DNA of 64,000 nucleotides, taken from assembly GCA_002449305.1 (NCBI GenBank), contig DKDI01000035.1, positions 37,280 to 101,279 of the forward strand. Reading direction: 5' to 3'. A program made the translations under genes and the position numbers. This document shows, piece by piece, positions 59,573 through 64,000 of this stretch (positions within the stretch are counted from its first letter, which is position 1; every line of letters starts with the position of its first letter). This DNA comes from Treponema sp. UBA6852 (lineage in GTDB: Bacteria; Spirochaetota; Spirochaetia; Treponematales; Treponemataceae). The notes under the pieces were generated by a model, which searched no databases, was not told the origin of the DNA, and worked only from the letters and a program-made list of their open reading frames with translations.

Positions 59573-59788
59573 TTACTCTGTTTTGCCTTCGTTTAGCGGC
59601 ACAAACACCGTGTGCACTGATTTTTTGTCCTTGGTCATAGTCCTGTACAGGACTCCGCCGAACACTCTGATGACATCGGTATAGGGAGAAGCTGTTTCGT
59701 CAGTTCCATAGTTCAATGCCGTTCCGTCATCTAAAAGCTCTACATGACCAATTCTCTTTTTTTTAAGTTCTTCAAGCTCTTTGTTCAT
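59573..59788 (-). CDS. Small unrecognised protein, paralogue of the 58294 gene
   Basis: 71 residues, MNKELEELKKKRIGHVELLD then SPYTDVIRVFGGVLYRTMTK and KDKKSVHTVFVPLNEGK. About 75-80% identical in amino acids to the other copy, and each copy has the same promoter box upstream, so promoter and gene were duplicated as a unit. Box copy 4 places the -10 about 20 nt before the ATG. Probably co-transcribed with the 58943 gene. Confidence 0.65.
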   Translation of the reverse strand: MNKELEELKKKRIGHVELLDDGTALNYGTDETASPYTDVIRVFGGVLYRTMTKDKKSVHTVFVPLNEGKTE

Positions 59789-59954
59789 AATTTTTCTTCC
59801 GCTCTAATAATATATGGAAAATTTGCAAAAAGTTTAAAAAAAAGGTGATTTTCCCGCAATTCTGGCACAGTGGCTCCAAGTTCACCTTTGCTCCACAATT
59901 ACTGTAGAAATTTGCACCATCTGCAAATTCTGCACCAAATTCAACGTATTTCAT
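59772..59954 (-). pseudogene. Remnant of a zinc-ribbon protein, overrun by a promoter box
   Basis: 60-residue frame. The first 38 residues (MKYVEFGAEFADGANFYSNC, then GAKVNLEPLCQNCGK) look like the double zinc ribbon found at the start of many bacterial proteins, but two of the first Cys positions are changed (V and Y). From there the frame reads straight through promoter box copy 4, giving meaningless sequence. A gene cut off by insertion of the box-plus-small-gene unit is the likely history. AGGAAA precedes ATG 59954. Confidence 0.45.
59806..59840 (-). promoter_or_regulatory. Shared promoter box, copy 4
   Basis: Minus strand: TTAAAC, 17-nt spacer containing TTGCAAATTTTCC, TATATT. It stands upstream of the small gene at 59788. 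Confidence 0.65.
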
Positions 59955-59973
59955 AATTATTTTCCTACATTAG

Positions 59974-60753
59974 TTAGTTGTTTAAAAACTCTAGCAACTC
60001 TTTTTCCGTCGGGTCTTCTTTAGGAGCAATCTTTCTATAGTGAGTTATGGGAAAATCAGAACCATAAAGGAGCCTATCGGAAAAACCAGCATTTCTTATT
60101 TCACCCACAACATACTTTGGGGCAAATGCCGTATCACAGATTGTGTTGGGATATTTTTTTAGCATATAAAGCGTGTCGTTAACTGGTCGGGAATGAGCAA
60201 GTTGAACGATAGCCTTAGGATGTTTTTTTATTTGATTTTCAAAAAGACGCGGAGAACAGATTGTATCATCGCCGCAATGAATTACTATACGCAAACCATT
60301 TTGTTCCGCATAAGAAAAAATTTCTTCAGTAAGTAAAGCCGTAAAAGACTCAGAAAGATTCCATTTTTGTGCTAACGGATGAATCTTAAAGCCCTCGTAG
60401 GGAAGAGTTTTCATCACTTCACAAACGGAAAACCCCAGAGACTTATGAAGTTCTGGCACGCACCAGTAAAGAGCATATGCCTTTATTCCGATTTTTTTTG
60501 CGGCTAAAAGAGCATTGCTCACCTCTTCCTTGATTCCCTCATACAAATTTTTTGCAGATGGGGCTTGTGCCTTCAAATCAGACTTATCCGTCAAATCGGA
60601 GCACTCTTTAAAATACATACAGCTTGTGGTAGATGAAAAATAAACTTCATCAGTACCACAAGTCTTTAATGCCGAGAAAACTCTGTCCGCATAATAGTAG
60701 ACATCTTCAAACTGCCCGATATGAACATGATAGTCGGTCAAACTATTTTCCAA
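59974..60753 (-). CDS. Amidohydrolase-superfamily (TIM-barrel metal hydrolase) in the RiPP-like locus
   Basis: 259 residues. Metal-site pattern of the amidohydrolase-2/TatD superfamily: DYHVHIGQ near the N-terminus, FKIHPLAQK, IVIHCGDD, VQLAHSRPV and YGSDFPI. The substrate is unknown. The start is TTG at 60753, or TTG at 60741 just after the radical SAM stop; either way the gene is coupled to the maturase (11-nt overlap or 1-nt gap). Coupling suggests a role in processing or releasing the modified peptide (inference). Confidence 0.75.
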   Translation of the reverse strand: MENSLTDYHVHIGQFEDVYYYADRVFSALKTCGTDEVYFSSTTSCMYFKECSDLTDKSDLKAQAPSAKNLYEGIKEEVSNALLAAKKIGIKAYALYWCVPELHKSLGFSVCEVMKTLPYEGFKIHPLAQKWNLSESFTALLTEEIFSYAEQNGLRIVIHCGDDTICSPRLFENQIKKHPKAIVQLAHSRPVNDTLYMLKKYPNTICDTAFAPKYVVGEIRNAGFSDRLLYGSDFPITHYRKIAPKEDPTEKELLEFLNN

Positions 60754-62212
60754 GTTCCTTTAGTTTTGCTTTTCGCCAGTTAAGGACAATTTCCTTGTTC
60801 TTTTGCGCAACCGCACAGAAGTGGCGGTTTATTTCAAGCGGGTCGCCAGTGGGTGATTCGTTTGCATTACGAACCATGCACGGAGCACAGAACGCAGCCT
60901 TGTCGCACTTGCAGCACTCGCCATGTCCCAAATCCTTCATTTTTAAACCGCGAATCCAATTGATTTTCTCCGAGTTGTCCCAAATTTCCTGGAGCGGAGT
61001 TTCGTTGAGATTGCCCAAGACCATTTCCTGCCAGCCAGGACAGGGGTAAACATTGCCGTTTGCCACCATGCAACACGACGAAACACCCGCACCGCAAAGA
61101 CGGCGTTCTGGATTAAACACAGCCTCATTGCAGCGTTTCACAAAGTCAGGGGAAAGAATTGCTTTCTGATAATCAATATCACCGCTTAAAACATCACTGA
61201 TAACCTTTCCAGCCTCATCAACCGAAAGACGATTTGCAAGATTTTCTGTCTCATGATTATAGGCCGCCATCATAATGTAGTCGGTCTGGGCACGGATTTT
61301 ATGCTCATGACACCATTTAAGGACATCACCGTAGTCGTCCTTGTTGCCTTTCATCGTGGGGCAGGAAACATGAAGCGGAAGGTCATTTTCTATGAGCTTT
61401 AAGATGTTGTCACTGGTTTTGTAGAAACTGCCTTTGAGCTGTGTGATTGCATCGTGATGCTCAGGTATCATTGAATAAAGAGAAGTCTGAACAGAAGAAA
61501 CATTGCTGTCTTTCATAATTTCGATTATTTCGTCATCAAGAAGCGTAAGATTGCTCAGAATATTCACATAAAAATCGTAATTCTTGGCAGCCCGCAGGTA
61601 TTCCTTGAATTTCGGGTGGCACATACATTCACCGCCCGAAAGAGTAACGGAAAGAACGCCCATTTTAGAGAGCTGTTCCAGCGTGTTGTAATAAAGTTCA
61701 TCGCTGATATTATAAAGCTTGAATTTATGCGGAATATAGCAGTGAACGCACCGCTCGTTGCATTTGCTTGTAAGCTCAATCTGAAAAGTCGTGAGATGCG
61801 GTCTTCCATTAAAGTGTTTTTCCAAAAATTCCTGAGTATCGCTGTCCGCACGCTGGATTGTCGGGGAAAAATCCTCTCGGATTGTTTTTGGCTGAACGGC
61901 GGTATATGTAAAGCCAATGTCCTTGACATTCAATTCTTCTTCGTTTTCGCCTTTTACGATGAAACCGTCCTGAACAAGAGTGTCATAGAATTCTTCTGCA
62001 TCCTTCTTGATTGTATCGCGGTCAACATCGGTGAATTGCGGTAAAATTTTATCAATAAGTTCGTCGAGCGACTGCGGTTTTCGGCTCAATGCACAAAGGA
62101 AAATCGTTCCGCTTTCGTTCACAATGCGGTCATTGAAAATCCCAGTGCTTGTTATGTAGCCCAAGCCGTCGTAATTTCTTATATAAGTGTCTTTTTTCTG
62201 TCGGTAAAGCAT
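60743..62212 (-). CDS. Radical SAM-SPASM peptide maturase with N-terminal PqqD-like domain
   Basis: 489 residues. Residues about 15-95 are a PqqD-like RiPP recognition element (LSRKPQSLDELIDKILPQFT). The radical SAM cluster is Cys151, Cys155 and Cys158 in TSKCNERCVHCYIPH, followed by VTLSGGECMCHP. The C-terminal third is a SPASM domain for auxiliary FeS clusters (LCGAGVSSCCMVANGNVYPC, GECCKCDKAAFCAPCMVRN). This architecture belongs to peptide-modifying enzymes such as those making sactipeptides and ranthipeptides. It follows the small membrane protein and the Cys-containing precursor. Confidence 0.9.
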   Translation of the reverse strand: MLYRQKKDTYIRNYDGLGYITSTGIFNDRIVNESGTIFLCALSRKPQSLDELIDKILPQFTDVDRDTIKKDAEEFYDTLVQDGFIVKGENEEELNVKDIGFTYTAVQPKTIREDFSPTIQRADSDTQEFLEKHFNGRPHLTTFQIELTSKCNERCVHCYIPHKFKLYNISDELYYNTLEQLSKMGVLSVTLSGGECMCHPKFKEYLRAAKNYDFYVNILSNLTLLDDEIIEIMKDSNVSSVQTSLYSMIPEHHDAITQLKGSFYKTSDNILKLIENDLPLHVSCPTMKGNKDDYGDVLKWCHEHKIRAQTDYIMMAAYNHETENLANRLSVDEAGKVISDVLSGDIDYQKAILSPDFVKRCNEAVFNPERRLCGAGVSSCCMVANGNVYPCPGWQEMVLGNLNETPLQEIWDNSEKINWIRGLKMKDLGHGECCKCDKAAFCAPCMVRNANESPTGDPLEINRHFCAVAQKNKEIVLNWRKAKLKELGK

Positions 62213-62226
62213 GAATGTATCCTTTT

Positions 62227-62577
62227 TTAATTCTTTGATATATTAAATGCTTTGCTATAAATATTCACATCATAAGGAGAAAAGTCAAAGTCAATATTTT
62301 TCTCCCGTAATGCTTTTCGTGTTTCTTTTACAATTGCATCATGGGTAACAAATGTCGTATCACCGTTCTTTTTTCGAGCTTCCGCCAGTTTTTCTATGTA
62401 AACTTCTTCCAGCTCATGAAATCCAATTAAGTCATCAAGAATTTCACTGACTTTTCTTTTTTGTCTTTGGGTAATATCATTGTGTCTTATTGAATACACA
62501 GAAACAAATGTAGTTGCAACAACGCCAGCAAGGGCAACTCCCGCAGTTATGAATCCATTTATAAGCGAAGAATCCAT
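62227..62577 (-). CDS. Small membrane-anchored protein in the RiPP-like locus
   Basis: 116 residues. One N-terminal membrane helix (INGFITAGVALAGVVATTFV) followed by a charged coiled-coil segment (RQKRKVSEILDDLIGFHELE, YIEKLAEARKK). No recognised domain. ATG 62577 has GGAG 7 nt upstream. It lies 14 nt before the maturase gene and behind a terminator-like hairpin that separates it from the precursor gene. An export or anchoring role is only a guess. Confidence 0.65.
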   Translation of the reverse strand: MDSSLINGFITAGVALAGVVATTFVSVYSIRHNDITQRQKRKVSEILDDLIGFHELEEVYIEKLAEARKKNGDTTFVTHDAIVKETRKALREKNIDFDFSPYDVNIYSKAFNISKN

Positions 62578-62591
62578 TTTTTTCTCCAGAA

Positions 62592-62628
62592 TAAAAAAAT
62601 AGCCCACATTATTTTACATGGCGGGGCT
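62592..62628 (-). terminator. Partial terminator between precursor and downstream RiPP genes
   Basis: Minus strand: AGCCCCGCCAT pairs with ATGTGGGCT around a TGTAAAATA-type loop, followed by seven T residues after one A. Such read-through terminators let a precursor be made in excess of its enzymes. Confidence 0.7.
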
Positions 62629-62651
62629 TAATCTACCATAAAGCAAAAGGC

Positions 62652-62780
62652 TTAGTTTGTCATTTCGCATTTTTTGCACAAACTGCGGTTTGCAATTGTT
62701 GAGTGGTCAGCAGGACAGCCAGCAGCATAGCTTCCAGAAACTGAGTTCTGTGCGACAACCTGTGGTTTTGTATAAGCCAT
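62652..62780 (-). CDS. Candidate RiPP precursor peptide
   Basis: 42 residues. The leader-like first half is MAYTKPQVVAQNSVSGSYAA; the second half carries three cysteines at positions 22, 35 and 38 (GCPAD, then CKKCEMTN at the end). AAGGAGG lies 6 nt before ATG 62780, a strong ribosome site; the frame extends upstream to 62852 without one. The Lys-Pro start, Gly-Ser-Tyr-Ala-Ala-Gly before the first Cys, and C-x-x-C end fit a thioether-type substrate of the adjacent SPASM enzyme. The precise family is not assigned. Confidence 0.8.
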   Translation of the reverse strand: MAYTKPQVVAQNSVSGSYAAGCPADHSTIANRSLCKKCEMTN

Positions 62781-62888
62781 TTTTTTCCTCCTTATACTTC
62801 TTTGGTTTTTCGCCAAAGCAAGCAAGATAAAGCACCGCCCGACGGACGGCAAAATATCGCAGGACGAAAAAACTCCGCCCCCGTTATT

Positions 62889-63098
62889 TTATACGATTGA
62901 AAATGTTGCTATAGAACCGTCAGAAAGTGTGAATTCCATGCTGTCTGCGTTCTGCAAGAAAGATGTTTCTTTAGGCTCGGCCTCTTTCTCTTTTGTCCCA
63001 TCCTCTTTGTCTTTCTTTGACTCACAGCCGGTACAACTTTTCATAAATCCTCCGACGAGTCCCGCCACAATTGCAAATATAATCCAAAAATGAACCAT
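62889..63098 (-). CDS. Small membrane protein upstream of the precursor
   Basis: 69 residues. An N-terminal membrane helix (MVHFWIIFAIVAGLVGGFMK), then SCTGCESKK, a lysine/glutamate linker, and a short beta-like tail (SMEFTLSDGSIATFSIV). GGAGG precedes ATG 63098. It is the gene nearest to the poly-C/palindrome module at 63158 and lies 108 nt upstream of the precursor. Function unknown; it could belong to the RiPP unit. Confidence 0.6.
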   Translation of the reverse strand: MVHFWIIFAIVAGLVGGFMKSCTGCESKKDKEDGTKEKEAEPKETSFLQNADSMEFTLSDGSIATFSIV

Positions 63099-63157
63099 AA
63101 TTTTCCTCCGCGTATAAGTCCGCCGACTTAATAGATTTGATTTAAGGCTATCACAAC

Positions 63158-63195
63158 AAGGGGGGGGGGAGCGAAAGTGCGTTTTACGCACCGAA
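63158..63195 (-). promoter_or_regulatory. Poly-C tract plus palindrome module (second copy)
   Basis: Minus strand: palindrome GTGCGTAAAACGCAC (63177-63191), TTTCGCT, C10 (63160-63169), then TTGTTG as a possible -35 hexamer. Same order and orientation as the module at 50304; it ends 62 nt before ATG 63098. Confidence 0.55.
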
Positions 63196-63275
63196 AATAC
63201 TGTCGTAGTGCGGCTTGCTCATTATTTGTGCAGTTCAGTCTGTTAAGATAAAACTTATATTGAAGGAAAGTGATT

Positions 63276-63332
63276 ATGAATTCAGATGCCTTTTTTGTAA
63301 ATTTATTTAAAATTCGAAATTCAACCTTATAA
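63276..63332 (+). CDS. Possible 18-residue small ORF
   Basis: ATG at 63276 with GAAGGAAA upstream and a TATATT box about 20 nt before it; the product is MNSDAFFVNLFKIRNSTL. It may be a leader peptide or chance. The five-unit palindrome array begins 7 nt after its stop. Confidence 0.2.
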   Translation: MNSDAFFVNLFKIRNSTL

Positions 63333-63338
63333 TAAAAA

Positions 63339-63443
63339 TCCGTGTCGCGGATATGTGCAAGTCCGCATCGCGGATATGACTACGTCCGTGCCACGGATAT
63401 GTATGTGTCCGCTATGCGGATGTGTAAATGTCCGTGGCACGGA
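63339..63443. repeat. Tandem array of five 13-nt palindromes at 23-nt period
   Basis: Units start at 63339, 63362, 63385, 63408 and 63431. Each begins with a TCCG...CGGA palindrome (TCCGCATCGCGGA, TCCGTGCCACGGA, TCCGCTATGCGGA, TCCGTGGCACGGA; the first, TCCGTGTCGCGGA, is imperfect), followed by a 10-nt spacer beginning TATG or TGTG. Inner bases vary but stay complementary within most units. Confidence 0.75.
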
Positions 63444-63476
63444 CTGATTTTGCGTTTTCATTTTTGAATACTTTTA

Positions 63477-63800
63477 GGTTCAATTTCGACTTTTATGATT
63501 TAATGTCAAAATTGGGCTTGATGCTGCGATGTTTCTGGAAGAAACTCGGTTGATAATCTAAATGCATATATTACAGTCATTTAGAGATTATTCGGTCGAG
63601 CCGGATAATGACGACTTCTGCGAGATTGCTAACCGAGTTTGTATGCAAACATCACGGTGTCAAGTACGGCAATGACATTCGGGGCAAGCTCCCGCATTTT
63701 TTTTAGACATCTGGCATCACAGTAAAGCTTGCCTTTTGCTGCTTTTCTGCTGCGTATTCAGTTTTTATGTTGATTAATAAAACTTGACATTTGGGTTATT
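63477..63800. repeat. Dispersed element, long copy (copy F)
   Basis: Left end GGTTCAATTTCGACTTTTAT, right end AAACTTGACATTTGGGTTATT. The inside contains TGCGATGTTTCTGGAAGAAA, ATCTAAATGCATATATTACA with CATTTAGAGAT, and ACCGAGTTTGTATGCAAACA, the modules seen in the copies at 7035 and 49581, plus about 100 nt of private sequence near the right end. Confidence 0.65.
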
Positions 63801-63840
63801 AAAAAAAACAAAAAAAGTTGAAAAAAGCGGTGTTAAGGTG

Positions 63841-63982
63841 TTGACACGTCCGTGTGATATGCGGTATATTGATGTCCACCTGCGGCAGTCAGCCGCAAGC
63901 TTTTTGAAAGGCATAAATCAGGGATGGACAGCAAAAGCAAGAAACGCTTATAGGAGAGAAGTTTTCATCAGGTGGGTTTTAT
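63841..63982 (+). promoter_or_regulatory. Promoter and possible small RNA or leader at the right edge
   Basis: TTGACA (63841-63846), 18-nt spacer, TATATT (63865-63870). Seven nt later CCACCTG (63876-63882) begins a segment whose far end is CAGGTGG (63969-63975) followed by GTTTTAT; between them GCGGC and GCCGC form an inner hairpin. The roughly 105-nt unit could be a small RNA closed by a terminal stem, or the leader of a gene beyond the window. No coding start is convincing. Confidence 0.45.
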
Positions 63983-64000
63983 AGGCAGTCAGATTCGTAA

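Noticed and set aside
60743..62212. Anaerobic sulfatase-maturating enzyme
   Set aside because: The N-terminal PqqD-like domain, the neighbouring Cys peptide and the lack of a sulfatase favour a peptide maturase.
63339..63443. CRISPR or guide-type array
   Set aside because: Repeats are only 13 nt and spacers 10 nt with shared bases, and no nuclease gene adjoins it.
63784..63984. 66-residue plus-strand open frame
   Set aside because: It starts in the repeat element and crosses the promoter and the possible RNA; there is no ribosome site.

Overview
The window is about 64 kb of low-GC chromosome that reads as a gut or rumen Treponema (Spirochaetes). This is an inference from gene content: a mannan phosphorolysis operon, DapL-type diaminopimelate synthesis, a large TPR protein resembling the spirochete flagellar collar protein FlcA (TP0421/BB0326), a DUF2259 secreted protein, many small lipoproteins, and poly-G/C tracts next to promoters. 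No rRNA, tRNA, CRISPR array, transposase or phage gene was seen.

Layout. 1-4410: mannan/mannooligosaccharide operon (end of a binding or mannanase protein, cellobiose 2-epimerase, two GH130 phosphorylases, manA), followed by a 42-nt degenerate tandem hairpin repeat. 4.8-9.2 kb: an outer-membrane barrel candidate, a lipoprotein phosphoesterase, arfB, and a dapA-asd operon. 9.5-15 kb: a membrane LuxR sensor-regulator, then aroC-dacA-murI. 15-22.7 kb: icd, map and a J-domain gene facing gatCAB, then a DtxR-like operator, an unassigned three-way-junction RNA, a frameshifted DUF3793 gene and flavodoxin. 22.8-27.5 kb: an ACT protein, a domain-permuted GH3 glucosidase with divergent AraC regulator, and a PTS IIA protein. 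27.7-35 kb: fabD-G-F-Z, ndk, gpsA, ffh. 35-46.8 kb: FlcA-like protein, CTP-dependent kinase family protein, DUF2259, dapL, hisC, a phosphoesterase and a type I pullulanase.

46.9-64 kb is accessory and almost all on the minus strand. It holds a membrane protein-histidine kinase-response regulator operon, a lipoprotein, a PcfJ-like pair, a soluble protein fusing MotA-like and FliG-C-like regions behind a split lipoprotein, a split zinc-ribbon/beta-helix gene, a PD-(D/E)XK nuclease, duplicated small genes, and a RiPP-like locus (42-aa Cys-containing precursor, membrane protein, radical SAM-SPASM maturase, amidohydrolase). Many of these genes share regulatory modules: four near-identical 35-nt promoter boxes, and a palindrome with a poly-C tract.

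Three threads run through the window. First, many promoters place the -10 box 6-11 nt before the start codon, so leaderless transcription looks common. Second, a dispersed element with imperfect terminal inverted repeats occurs in at least six places. Third, three genes carry apparent frameshifts. All functional calls are from reading the translations; no database search was run.
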